The translations under genes were made by a program, and so were the position numbers. 64,000 bases of DNA from contig BQIV01000014.1 of the NCBI GenBank assembly GCA_021604005.1, positions 36,597 to 100,596 of the forward strand. Direction: 5' to 3'. Shown piece after piece: positions 1 to 7,982 of this stretch. This DNA is from Nitrospirales bacterium (GTDB lineage Bacteria; Nitrospirota; Nitrospiria; Nitrospirales; UBA8639). Position 1 is the first letter of the stretch. Each line of letters starts with the position of its first letter. A model generated the notes under the pieces. That model was given only the letters and a program-made list of their open reading frames with translations. It was not told the DNA's origin and searched no databases.

Positions 1-1272
1 GACATCATCCTCCACGACAAGTATGGAATTGGTGCTGGTCAGCACCGTATACCATGCGACGGCCAGCAACAGATCCCCTTCAAACAGATCAATGGTCGTC
101 GGGACTAGAAGGCCGGGTTGGGTGACGGTCATATTACGCCCTACATAGTGCATGGCCGCAATGTTGGTGGAAGGGGTAAAATTACCCATATCAATCAACG
201 ACGACACGGTCCCGCCTGTCGTCCCCGGCTCGAAGGTCAAATTGGGATTCCCTAGCTGGAGCAATTCCGCATTACTCCATGACGTGAGGCATGGCGTTCC
301 GTTGGCCACTGCGGCATTGGCGGTTGAAAACCACAACGACCGGCACGATGGATTGGCACCGGGCGTCACCCGCCATCGCGATCCGGTTGCGTGACAGGGG
401 TTATAGCGATAGCCTGTATCGCGAGCGAGCGTAAATTGGACCTCCGGCATCGTATACGGCGACTCTTCATCCAGTCCGATAGTGGTTCCCGTCAAATGAT
501 ACCGGGCGTGCGTCAGGTTCGGCTGAAGATGACAATCCCAATTTGTCACGTCCCCGTCAATTTGATAGGCCCCTCTGGTCCCCGCCGCAGATAACGTGAC
601 AAGCCGATAGGCATCGCTGACTTGGCCGCGATGAATCGTCAGGTCGGGAGCCGTGGCGTCATCGCTATTCCACCAGGCATCAAATTCCGCCGCGTTCGTA
701 ATGACCGGAGCGGCATCGGCATTGAGATCGGAGATGAGCAGGAACTGCGCATCATCGAGCTGATTCACGTCCAACCCCGTGGCGTTGGGGATTCCACTGA
801 TATCGGGATGGACGAAAAAATAACGGGAGAACCCGTTTTTGTTTTGTGTGAGTTGCACCGTGTTGGTCGGAAGATAGTCGGGGCTCAACGAGACCAAGCT
901 TGGCGGCCAGGCGCGGTTTTCGCGAAGATACACCTTTATGGCATGCGCGATGCCATCGAGCGTTTCGTCTTCTGCATCCCTGGCCGCCGCATCAAGATGA
1001 TTGAGCACGCTGGGGGTGATGACCGCCCCAAGGATGGCGATAATGGCGATGACGCCGATGAGTTCGAGAAGAGTGAAGCCGTTGCTCGTCGCTCGTCGTT
1101 CGTTGCTCGTTGCTCGGCGCTCGGCGTTCGTTGCTCGTTGCTCGGCGCTCGGCGTTCGTCGCTCGTTGCTCGCGTGAAAAGTCTTTCGATTTTTTTTAAT
1201 GAGATACGATTCATGAGATATGGGATACGAGCTATAGTTTTTTAATGAGGTTTTGTAGCATTCTTGACTCAT
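1..1272 (-). CDS. Type IV pilin-like protein (copy 1), 3' end outside the window
   Basis: An open frame runs from an ATG at 1272 to the window edge without a stop (424 codons seen). The prepilin motif GFTLLEL is at residues 65-71, followed by a hydrophobic alpha-1 helix ending in AILGAVITPSV, so it should be cleaved by prepilin peptidase and assembled in an inner-membrane pseudopilus. The body is clearly paralogous to the gene at 1860-2783 (shared YLRENR, RYFF, FLLISD, IHRG stretches). The 64-residue leader is far longer than usual and is translated from a short-word repeat tract (RRATSNE-type repeats); there is no ATG, GTG or TTG in frame nearer the motif. The ATG lies inside the 3' end of a broken 4HB gene, overlapping it by 41 bases. 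Family is sure; the start is inferred. Confidence 0.75.
   Translation of the reverse strand, partial: MSQECYKTSLKNYSSYPISHESYLIKKNRKTFHASNERRTPSAEQRATNAERRATSNERRATSNGFTLLELIGVIAIIAILGAVITPSVLNHLDAAARDAEDETLDGIAHAIKVYLRENRAWPPSLVSLSPDYLPTNTVQLTQNKNGFSRYFFVHPDISGIPNATGLDVNQLDDAQFLLISDLNADAAPVITNAAEFDAWWNSDDATAPDLTIHRGQVSDAYRLVTLSAAGTRGAYQIDGDVTNWDCHLQPNLTHARYHLTGTTIGLDEESPYTMPEVQFTLARDTGYRYNPCHATGSRWRVTPGANPSCRSLWFSTANAAVANGTPCLTSWSNAELLQLGNPNLTFEPGTTGGTVSSLIDMGNFTPSTNIAAMHYVGRNMTVTQPGLLVPTTIDLFEGDLLLAVAWYTVLTSTNSILVVEDDV
1081..1178. repeat. Short-word tract, GAGCAACGA / GAACGCCGAGCG words
   Basis: Nearly pure succession of 8-12 base words of the type TCGTTGCTCG and CGGCGTTCG on the plus strand. 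It is read in frame on the minus strand as the leader of the pilin-like gene ending off the window, and stops exactly before the Gly codon of GFTLLE. Confidence 0.9.
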
Positions 1273-1684
1273 GATCTAGTTTTTCCAGGACAAGCCGTCC
1301 TTTTTCTCTCGGCAAATATCCTAAATCGCAAGTAACCTCTAGTTGCGTCTCCAGCTCGGCACAAGACCCCAAAGCGATATAGTGAAACTGTCGGTACTCC
1401 TTGTTATGCCTCCGATTAAAGCCCTCGGCCACATTTGAGGGGATTGATACTGCAGCACGACGCATTTGCGCCGATAACCCATAGAGTTCTACCTTGGGAA
1501 ACGATTTCGTTATCTTGTAAACATCTAAGACAATCTCTTTGCCCTATAGCCGTCCCCATACACCTCTGATATCTGCAGCGGGTAATCGCGCTGTGTCAGT
1601 GAAAATAGCTCGGCTAGAATTCGTTTTGATTTCGCTATAGTTCCATACTTCTAAGTCTCTAAAGCTTTTGATTTTTGCAGTCAT
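1232..1684 (-). pseudogene. Four-helix-bundle protein (23S rRNA-intervening-sequence family), copy 1, interrupted
   Basis: The frame begins at ATG 1684 with KIKSFRDLEVW, is interrupted by a 97-base CTATAGC-ended insert (1544-1640), and resumes with GKEIVLDVYKITKSFP, RRAAVSIPSNVAEG and the C-terminus at 1232. Both halves match the intact copy at 2743-3102 (KIKNFRDLEIW, GKEIVLDMYKMTKAFP). The reading frame is the same on both sides; the defect is an in-frame TAG at the insert's end. The family (PF05635 / TIGR02436) forms small all-helical pentamers; relatives include the Avd accessory protein of diversity-generating retroelements. A 77-residue C-terminal fragment could still be made. Confidence 0.85.
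1544..1640. mobile_element. MITE-like element, CTATAGC ends, inserted in 4HB gene
   Basis: Begins CTATAGC (1544-1550) and ends GCTATAG (1634-1640), a 7-base perfect inverted repeat. The interior contains the AATCGCGCTGTGT word also found at 16737 and 21844 in related copies. Comparison with the intact 4HB gene at 2743-3102 shows it as extra sequence between the codons for EVW and GKE. Confidence 0.75.
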
Positions 1685-1685
1685 A

Positions 1686-1862
1686 TCAATTTCGTTGCTC
1701 GTTGTTCGTCGCTCGTTTCTTGCGTGAAAAGTCTTGCGGCTTTTCTTTTACGAGAGACGAGATACGAACGACGAAATACGTTTGTTTCTTCCACGAGAGA
1801 CGAGCAACGTCTTTTTCCTCCACGAGATACGAAATACGAGCGACGAGCAACGTTTTTTCTCA
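1686..1862. repeat. Short-word tract between pilin 2 and broken 4HB gene
   Basis: Mixed words of the CGTTGCTCG, ACGAGATACGA and ACGAAATACG types, with AAAAGTCTT-like spacers. It fills the whole gap between the pilin-like stop codon at 1860 and the start of the 4HB pseudogene at 1684. Confidence 0.9.
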
Positions 1863-2783
1863 CGTTGTGCATGTCGAACCCAGCGCATTCCACTGCGAGC
1901 CTATCGGACAATCGGGGTCGAATTGATAGCCCGCATCGGAGGTGAGCGTGAAGTCCAGCTCCGAATTCCCCGCGGAGAAGGTATCGGCTTCGTCCAGTTC
2001 GATCGACGTGCCCGGTAAATGATAGTTTCCTCGTGATGTGAGACGGCCTCCTCCCGAACTCGTGACCGTCCCATTAATCCGGTAGCTGCCTCCATCGCCT
2101 ACGGCACTCAGACTCACCAGATGAAAGAGCTTGGCAACATGGCCGCGATGGATCTTCAGGTCAGGAGTGGTGGTGGTATCCGTATTCCACCAAGTATCAA
2201 ACTCCGCTCCGTTGGTAATCGTCGGGCTGGCATCTGCCCTCACGTCTGAGATCAGGAGAAATCGAGCGTCCGGCAGATCGCTTCCTGCGATGCCCGTCGC
2301 ATTGTTGAACCCTGCCATATCAGGATAGATGAAAAAGTATCGCGGGAAACCTCGTTCGTTTTGTCCGATTTGCGCGGAACTGATCGGAACATACGCCGGA
2401 CTCAGAGCCGTCAGGTTTGGCGGCCAGGATCGGTTTTCCCGCAAGTACACCTCGATCCCTTGCGCGATATCTTGCAAATACATCGCTTCTTCATCTTGCG
2501 CGGCAATATCTAAATGCTTGACCACCTGCGGCGCTAGCAAACCACCGAGAATGGCCAGCACGGCCAATACCCCGAGCATTTCGATGAGAGTGAAACCACT
2601 ATGCGTGAAACGTGAAGCGTGAAGCGTGAAGCGAGGAAGAAACGACGTGAAACGTGAAGCGTGAAGCGTGAAACGTTGCTCATGTGAAAAGTCTTCCGAC
2701 TTTTCTTTAACGAAATACGCTTCACGAGATACGTAATACGCTCTAGAGTTTTCTGATGAGATTTCGGAGCATTCGAGTTTCAT
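1860..2783 (-). CDS. Type IV pilin-like protein (copy 2)
   Basis: 307 codons. GFTLIEMLGVLAVLAILGG at residues 63-81 is a classic prepilin cleavage site (after Gly63, with Glu at mature +5) and N-terminal helix; the C-terminal globular part is a paralogue of the pilin-like gene at 1-1272. The leader of 62 residues before Gly63 includes repeats of FTLHASRF encoded by a GTGAAGCGT-word tract. The only possible start in frame is ATG 2783, which overlaps the 3' end of the 4HB gene by 41 bases, exactly as in copy 1. The stop codon lies at the edge of the next tract. Likely role: minor pilin or pseudopilin of the secretion system encoded upstream. Confidence 0.8.
   Translation of the reverse strand: MKLECSEISSENSRAYYVSREAYFVKEKSEDFSHEQRFTLHASRFTSFLPRFTLHASRFTHSGFTLIEMLGVLAVLAILGGLLAPQVVKHLDIAAQDEEAMYLQDIAQGIEVYLRENRSWPPNLTALSPAYVPISSAQIGQNERGFPRYFFIYPDMAGFNNATGIAGSDLPDARFLLISDVRADASPTITNGAEFDTWWNTDTTTTPDLKIHRGHVAKLFHLVSLSAVGDGGSYRINGTVTSSGGGRLTSRGNYHLPGTSIELDEADTFSAGNSELDFTLTSDAGYQFDPDCPIGSQWNALGSTCTT
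2601..2735. repeat. Short-word tract, GTGAAGCGT words, inside pilin 2 leader
   Basis: Tandem GTGAAGCGT and GTGAAACGT words, then AAAAGTCTTCCGACTTTTC and CGAAATACGC / GAGATACG words. It is translated as the pilin 2 leader and ends a few codons before GFTLIE. Confidence 0.9.
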
Positions 2784-3102
2784 GATCCAATTTTTCTAAG
2801 AGATGCTCACTTTGTTCGGGTGAGAAATACTTCAATTCACAACTCACGTCTATTTGAGTTTCTAGTTCTGCACACGATCCCAAGGCGATATAAAGAAATT
2901 GTCGATACTCTTTGTTGTGTCTCCGATTAAATCCTTCAGCGATATTGGATGGTATGGAAACAGTCGCACGGCGCATTTGCGCTGCCAAGCCATAGAGTTC
3001 TTCTCTGGGAAATGCTTTTGTCATTTTATACATATCTAAAACGATTTCCTTCCCAAGTGCCCATATCTCTAAGTCTCGAAAATTCTTAATCTTATGTTCC
3101 AT
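2743..3102 (-). CDS. Four-helix-bundle protein (23S rRNA-intervening-sequence family), copy 2, intact
   Basis: 119 residues from ATG 3102 (MEHKIKNFRDLEIW), the usual start for the family; an upstream ATG at 3126 would add eight residues read from tract-like sequence. It has the family hallmarks FRDLEIW near the N-terminus, MRRATVSIPSNIAEGFNRR around residues 45-65, and YIALGSCAELETQ. The protein has no catalytic site and is predicted to form a helical bundle that oligomerises and may bind nucleic acid; relatives include DGR Avd. Short-word tracts lie on both sides and its last 41 bases overlap the pilin-like frame downstream, so translational coupling is possible. The role of this copy is unknown. 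Confidence 0.85.
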   Translation of the reverse strand: MEHKIKNFRDLEIWALGKEIVLDMYKMTKAFPREELYGLAAQMRRATVSIPSNIAEGFNRRHNKEYRQFLYIALGSCAELETQIDVSCELKYFSPEQSEHLLEKLDHETRMLRNLIRKL

Positions 3103-3151
3103 ATTTACGAACGTATCTCTTGGCATAACTCATTAAAAAAGAAACTAACCC

Positions 3152-3212
3152 GTTCCCACACGTTTCACGCTTCACGTTTTTTTCTTCCCCGCTTCACGCT
3201 TCACGCTTTCCC
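3152..3212. repeat. Short-word tract, CGTTTCACGCTTCACG words
   Basis: CACGTTTCACGCTTCACG words on the plus strand between the GspF-like gene's stop (3212) and the 4HB gene. It is the same word family as the tract at 2601-2735. Confidence 0.85.
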
Positions 3213-4417
3213 TACCGCATTCCCCCCATCAGGCTCATCATGGGGAGGAAGATGGAGACGGCAACAAGACCTACCGTCCCTATGAGCCCGACGGTAATCA
3301 TCGGCTCCATAATGCCAAAGACTTTTTTCACCCGCCTGGGAATTTCTTCGTTGTAATAATGCGCGACGTGCATGAGCGTCTGATCCAGCCGGCCGGCCGC
3401 TTCACCGACCGACACCATTTGAATCAAGATGGGCGGAAATACCGAATGTTGCCGAAGCGCATTACTAATGGTCGCGCCTTCGGAGACGTCCTGTTCGACC
3501 TTTTTGAGCGCACGTGTGATCACGAGGTTTCCCACAAGCCGCTGACATAAACTCAAGCCTTGCAAGACCGGAATGCCAGCCTTATAGAGCACACCAAAAT
3601 TATGCGTGAACCGTGAGAGGGCCAGCATGCTCTTAAGCGGTCCGAAAATCGGGGCTTTGAGCATCCACGCATCCCACAGATACGCAAAGCCCGGAATGCG
3701 GGATTTGATCAGCCACAGGATTGCCGGGAGTCCCACAAGCACGACCCCCATGATCCACCACGCACCTTCCATGAACTTACTAAACGCCAGCACCGCGACG
3801 GTGACAAAGGGAAGAGGAACATTCAGGCTCTCAAGAATGGGAGTAAAGCGTGGAATCACAAAGGTAAACATAATGATAAACAGACCGAGCACGGCAGAGA
3901 GAATCGTCGCGGGGTAGATTACAGCCTGCCGAATTTCGCCTTTCATACGTTCAACCCACTCAAGATACCGCTGGAGTTCTTGAAAGGTTTCAGGCAAGGT
4001 GCCGCTTTCTTCTCCTGCTTGAACCAGATTCACGACAAGTTGCGGAAAGACTTTCGGATACTGGAGCATGGCGGCATGAAGCGGTACTCCAGTTTCAACC
4101 GTCCGCCACACCCTGCCGAGGATTTGACCAAATTCCGGATGCGACGCTTCCTGTGCCAAACTCATGAGTGATGACAGGATTGGCACGCCCGCCTGCGAAA
4201 GACTCGACATATGTGTCACAAACTCGAGAATAACCTGTGGCTTAACCTTGGCGTTCCCTTTCGAGCCGGTCACGAGCGCACGTGTTTCTTGGGCTTCCAG
4301 CAGCAGTTTTCCGGCCTCTTTGAACCGGATGCGCAACTCCTCGACGCTATCCGCGCTGATCACGCCCTTCTCAGTCTTTCCGTTCTCTGCAACGGCCCGG
4401 TACTTATAATTAGCCAT
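3212..4417 (-). CDS. GspF/PilC-type inner-membrane platform protein
   Basis: 401 residues, the normal length for the family. Two homologous GspF domains (about residues 65-190 and 270-392) each contain the G.P...AL and GE..G.L motifs (VQAGEESGTLPETF; VSVGEAAGRLDQTL). Hydrophobic segments near 165-190, 215-240 and 370-395 place it in the inner membrane, where it would couple the ATPase to pilin insertion and extraction. Its ATG overlaps the stop of the upstream ATPase gene by eight bases, so the two are co-translated. Whether the machine is a pilus, a type II secretion system or a DNA-uptake apparatus cannot be decided here. Confidence 0.93.
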   Translation of the reverse strand: MANYKYRAVAENGKTEKGVISADSVEELRIRFKEAGKLLLEAQETRALVTGSKGNAKVKPQVILEFVTHMSSLSQAGVPILSSLMSLAQEASHPEFGQILGRVWRTVETGVPLHAAMLQYPKVFPQLVVNLVQAGEESGTLPETFQELQRYLEWVERMKGEIRQAVIYPATILSAVLGLFIIMFTFVIPRFTPILESLNVPLPFVTVAVLAFSKFMEGAWWIMGVVLVGLPAILWLIKSRIPGFAYLWDAWMLKAPIFGPLKSMLALSRFTHNFGVLYKAGIPVLQGLSLCQRLVGNLVITRALKKVEQDVSEGATISNALRQHSVFPPILIQMVSVGEAAGRLDQTLMHVAHYYNEEIPRRVKKVFGIMEPMITVGLIGTVGLVAVSIFLPMMSLMGGMR

Positions 4418-6101
4418 CGACCACCCGCAACACTTCCTCGACTGTCGTGATGCCTTGAAAGGCTTTGGCCAGACCGTCTTCCTTCATTGTCTGCATACCG
4501 TCCCGATTGGCAATCGCTCGAATCGCGGGCAGATCGGGGCCCTGGACGATCGGGAGATGAATATGCTCATTCATCAGCAGCACTTCAAAAATTCCTTGGC
4601 GCCCACGAAACCCCGTCATTCCACATGCCCGGCATCCTTTGCCGATCCATAGGCGGGGTTCCTGGTCCACGGGCGGTGGAATCTTTAAGGCTTTCAACAC
4701 CACATCCACATCCGTCCGCTCTTCTTTACAGCCCTGACAGATCAACCGAACGAGGCGCTGCGCCACGACACCGGAGAGTGCCGAGGCTAGAAGATACGGT
4801 TCGACCCCCATATCGATCAGCCGGGGAATCGCGCCAACGGCATCGTTCGTATGGAGGGTTGAAAAGACAAGATGTCCGGTCATGGCTGCTCGCATGGCCA
4901 AATCCGCCGTTTCCAAATCTCGAATTTCTCCAACCATGATGACGTCGGGATCCTGCCGCAATAAGGCACGCAGCCCTGCGGCAAACGTCATCCCAATACC
5001 GGGGTTGACTTGCGTTTGCCGCACCATCGGCATTTGATATTCCACCGGATCTTCTAAGGTAAAGACCCCCTTCTCTTGTGCATTGACCCCTCGTAAACTG
5101 GTATAGAGCGTGGTCGTCTTACCACTTCCGGTCGGTCCCGTCACAAGCAGAATGCCGTATGGACGTTGAACGACGGTCTGGACTCTTTGTTGATTGTGTT
5201 CCGTGAATCCAAGCGCGCTAAACTCTAAATGGACCGCGGATTTGTCCAAAATACGCATGACGAGACTTTCGCCGAAGTTGGTCGGCAGGGTGGAGACACG
5301 AAGATCGACACGTTTTGTTCCCGATGTAAACGGAATGCGTCCATCCTGCGGTAGCCGCTTCTCCGTCACGTTCAGCGTCGCCATTAACTTGAGACGAGCA
5401 ATGATAGAGGCTTGAAGGGCCTTCGGGATGAGGATTTCCCGACCCAACAGCCCATCCACCCGAATGCGGATTCGCAAGTATTGCTCATCGGGCTCGACAT
5501 GAATATCCGTCGATCGAATTTGAATGGCAAACGTGATGATTTGATTGCACAATCGAATCATCGGGGCTTCCGTCCCGGACTGTTCCCCCAACACGCCAAT
5601 GCCTTGCTTCGCCAATTGATCGACCAAATTGGTGATGGTTTCACTTTGGGCGTAATACCGCTCGATGGCATCGGCTATGGTTTGCGGGGGAGCCGTCACC
5701 ACTTCGACGTTCAACCCGGTCACACGTTCAACCGTATCCACCGCCATCACATTATAGGTATCGGCCAGCGCAATCTTGAGTAGGTTCCCATCCCGCCCTA
5801 ACGGCAGCAGTTGAAATTGCGAGGACAGTTCGTGCGGCACAAGTTCAAGCACGTCTGGCGGGATAAAGTAGTCTGAAAGATCGAGGACGGAGGCCTGTGA
5901 TTCCGTGGCCAAATAGGTGGTCAGAATTTCTTCGGTGATGAACCCGAGATTGACGAGTGTTTCCCCGAGGAATTTTCCTAGACGTTGTGATTCCTTAAGC
6001 GCAAGATTGAGCTGATCATCGACAAGCAGGCCATCGGCAACCAGACGGTCGCCAAGGCGCTTGGGTTTGACCGGCGCTTGCTCACTGAGAGAAGTGCTCA
6101 T
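4410..6101 (-). CDS. GspE/PilB-type assembly ATPase
   Basis: 563 residues. An N-terminal GSPII_E_N domain (about 15-160) precedes the ATPase core: Walker A GPTGSGKT at 322-329, Asp box around the ITFAIQIRSTDIHVEP stretch near 190-204, Walker B DPDVIMVGE near 385-392, and His box TGHLVFSTLHTND near 408-420. The zinc-binding C..C / C..C pairs at 455/458 and 490/493 are present, typical of extension ATPases rather than PilT retraction ATPases. It hydrolyses ATP to drive pilin polymerisation from the cytoplasmic face. No PilT-like gene lies in the window. Confidence 0.95.
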   Translation of the reverse strand: MSTSLSEQAPVKPKRLGDRLVADGLLVDDQLNLALKESQRLGKFLGETLVNLGFITEEILTTYLATESQASVLDLSDYFIPPDVLELVPHELSSQFQLLPLGRDGNLLKIALADTYNVMAVDTVERVTGLNVEVVTAPPQTIADAIERYYAQSETITNLVDQLAKQGIGVLGEQSGTEAPMIRLCNQIITFAIQIRSTDIHVEPDEQYLRIRIRVDGLLGREILIPKALQASIIARLKLMATLNVTEKRLPQDGRIPFTSGTKRVDLRVSTLPTNFGESLVMRILDKSAVHLEFSALGFTEHNQQRVQTVVQRPYGILLVTGPTGSGKTTTLYTSLRGVNAQEKGVFTLEDPVEYQMPMVRQTQVNPGIGMTFAAGLRALLRQDPDVIMVGEIRDLETADLAMRAAMTGHLVFSTLHTNDAVGAIPRLIDMGVEPYLLASALSGVVAQRLVRLICQGCKEERTDVDVVLKALKIPPPVDQEPRLWIGKGCRACGMTGFRGRQGIFEVLLMNEHIHLPIVQGPDLPAIRAIANRDGMQTMKEDGLAKAFQGITTVEEVLRVVDG

Positions 6102-6246
6102 ACGCTATTCACCTAGTAGACGCAGAAACAATGAGTAGGAGAAGGCAAACGGGTCGAACTGAACAGTTCGTCCGCGAGTCATGGGGGCTATTCTTTACGC
6201 CGTTGCGCACCTCCTTTTCCTATTTCACGACCATGAGGCACGAGAC

Positions 6247-6909
6247 TTACCCGTGATTCAAGTAAATCATAAGAGCTCCGGTACCGGTATCATATTTCAC
6301 CCGTCCTCTCAGCGCACGATCTGCTCCCGTTCCCATACCGGGATCGATGATGGCATCGATATCATCAAAGTTTGCGGGGCTGATTCCGGTAAACTGCACA
6401 TACACCACATTTGAATTCGTTGGGATATCGCTATTCCCGTCATTATTCAGGTCCCACCCTATATTCGTGGAATCCGTGGTTGTGCCGTAGGCTACGGGGG
6501 TGGTAGCAGGCATGAACACCCCCGTTCCCAACCCCGGTGGCACGGTCGAAACAAATTTAGCCAAGTACGGTCCTCGAAAATTGGCCCATGCGTTAGCGCC
6601 GGTATTTAACGCATCCGCGGCGTCCAATGTAAGTCTCGCCCCAAGTGATGTCGCCGTCGCGCTATCTCCGGTGGCTTCTACCGTCGGCGTGCCACCCACG
6701 TCTAACGGCAACAAGGACCCGATATCTGAATAATAATCCACAACCGCCGTTTCGTAAGTCCTGACAGCGGCCACCAATGCGTTCGCCCGTGATTCAGCCA
6801 TGATCTCAAACACTTTTGGCAGCAACAGTGCTACCAAAATCGCAATGACGGCCAAGACACCGATCATTTCGATCAAGGTAAATCCTTGTTCTTTTTGTAT
6901 GTTCTTCAT
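6247..6909 (-). CDS. Type IV pilin-like protein (copy 3)
   Basis: 220 residues from ATG 6909, chosen because GGAGGAGAGAG lies just upstream; the frame is open 26 codons further but without a ribosome site. The leader is a normal eight residues (MKNIQKEQ) followed by GFTLIEMIGVLAVIAILVALLLP, in contrast with the long leaders of copies 1 and 2. The mature part contains a TYETAVVDYYSDIGSLLPLD segment shared with the next gene upstream, so copies 3 and 4 form a second paralogous pair. Probably a major or minor pseudopilin delivered by the adjacent GspE/GspF system. Confidence 0.9.
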   Translation of the reverse strand: MKNIQKEQGFTLIEMIGVLAVIAILVALLLPKVFEIMAESRANALVAAVRTYETAVVDYYSDIGSLLPLDVGGTPTVEATGDSATATSLGARLTLDAADALNTGANAWANFRGPYLAKFVSTVPPGLGTGVFMPATTPVAYGTTTDSTNIGWDLNNDGNSDIPTNSNVVYVQFTGISPANFDDIDAIIDPGMGTGADRALRGRVKYDTGTGALMIYLNHG

Positions 6910-7067
6910 AAATCTCTCTCCTCCTGCAACTTCATTGATGACCGTATGATTGATTGGTTGGGTTTCGTGCATATACAGACATTTCATTCTCGTTTTCCGT
7001 TTTCATGGTCTTTCTTCGGAGATTCGGTCGCCAGTCTTTAGGAGGCATTGCTTATAAGGCAAAAAAA

Positions 7068-7147
7068 CGTATTTCGTCGCTCGTCGTTCGTATCTCGTTA
7101 AGCAGCCTTGGCTTTCGAACGACGATTCACGAGCGACGAGAGACGAA
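7068..7147. repeat. Short-word tract abutting pilin 4 stop
   Basis: CGTATTTCGTCGCTCGTCG and GACGATTCACGAGCGACGAG words. The tract begins at once after the stop codon of the pilin-like gene at 7149. Confidence 0.85.
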
Positions 7148-7148
7148 T

Positions 7149-7838
7149 CTATTGATGCGCCAGGTATATCCGAAGACTCATGTCGCCTGGTTCGTATTTC
7201 GCCCGGCCCCTGACTTGCTTTTCTTGCACGGTTTTTCCAATATCCGGCTCAATGACCGTATCGATACGGAGAAATTGCTCAGGCGTAATCTTCGTAACAC
7301 GGAATATGACGGTATGGGCCTGCGTCGGCACATCGCTTCGTGCATCATCGCCTTTGAGATCCCACGCACGATTGCTCCCCGTGACGGCGGACCCTAACGG
7401 CAGGGCTTGTTGGGTTGGGAGGAACATGTTTCCGCCGAGTTCCGGCGGGTACTGTGTGTCGAATTTCTCAAGATACGGCCCTTGAAATTTCGTCCAACGA
7501 TTGAACGATCCGACACGCGCATCACTCGCAACAAGTGTGAGTTGAGCCGGAAGCGAATTCGGATTGGCACTGTTTCCTATCCGTTCGATACGGGGTACTC
7601 CTTGAGAATCTAAAGGAAGGACGGTCCCGACATCGGCATAATAGCGACTGATCGCTTGCCGGTAGACTTTGGCAGCGGACACAAGCGATTCGGCTTTGGA
7701 GTCTGCAATCAAATCATAGACATGGGGCAACGTGATCGCGGCTAAGACCGCACCGATCGAAACGACTCCAACTGTTTCCAATAGGCTCAAACCACATTGG
7801 GCATGGATCCACGCAGTCCTTTTGGATTTCCACATCAT
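7149..7838 (-). CDS. Type IV pilin-like protein (copy 4)
   Basis: 229 residues. The prepilin motif is a variant, CGLSLLETVGVVSIGAVLAAITLP, with Gly16 before the cleavage site and Glu at mature position 5 kept. The body parallels copy 3 (AKVYRQAISRYYADVGTVLPLD; RWTKFQGPYLEKF; RGRAKYEPGDMSLRIYL). First gene of the pilin part of the operon; the gap to copy 3 holds a short-word tract. Predicted inner-membrane pseudopilin. The unusual LSLLE in place of FTLIE may change processing efficiency, but this is not known. Confidence 0.85.
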   Translation of the reverse strand: MMWKSKRTAWIHAQCGLSLLETVGVVSIGAVLAAITLPHVYDLIADSKAESLVSAAKVYRQAISRYYADVGTVLPLDSQGVPRIERIGNSANPNSLPAQLTLVASDARVGSFNRWTKFQGPYLEKFDTQYPPELGGNMFLPTQQALPLGSAVTGSNRAWDLKGDDARSDVPTQAHTVIFRVTKITPEQFLRIDTVIEPDIGKTVQEKQVRGRAKYEPGDMSLRIYLAHQ

Positions 7839-7982
7839 CTGACTTTCAAAACCGCATTCATGGGTGCACTGTCTTTCGGGTTATTGTTGATGAGTCTGTG
7901 CCCACAAGCTAATGACTTAGGCGAAAGTCACAGGTTAGGCACTCAACCGCAAGTAGAGAGGACAACATTGGCATTTCTGCAA

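Noticed and set aside
622..1245. 207-codon frame on the plus strand
   Set aside because: It is the antisense of the pilin-like gene and of its tract; the minus-strand frame has a clear pilin signature.
2743..3126. Ribosomal protein S23, a name often given to such genes
   Set aside because: The family is named after 23S rRNA intervening sequences; these proteins are not ribosomal components and no rRNA gene is present here.
1081..3213. Possible CRISPR array in the repeated GTGAAGCGT / GAGCAACGA tracts
   Set aside because: No constant repeat of 23-40 bases separated by unique spacers of equal size; words are short, variable and contiguous, and no cas gene is present.
1..3213. Diversity-generating retroelement, suggested by the Avd-like 4HB genes
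   Set aside because: No reverse transcriptase gene and no template/variable repeat pair differing only at adenines could be found in the window; the link remains a hypothesis.
4487..4939. 150-codon plus-strand frame
   Set aside because: Antisense shadow of the GspE/PilB ATPase gene.
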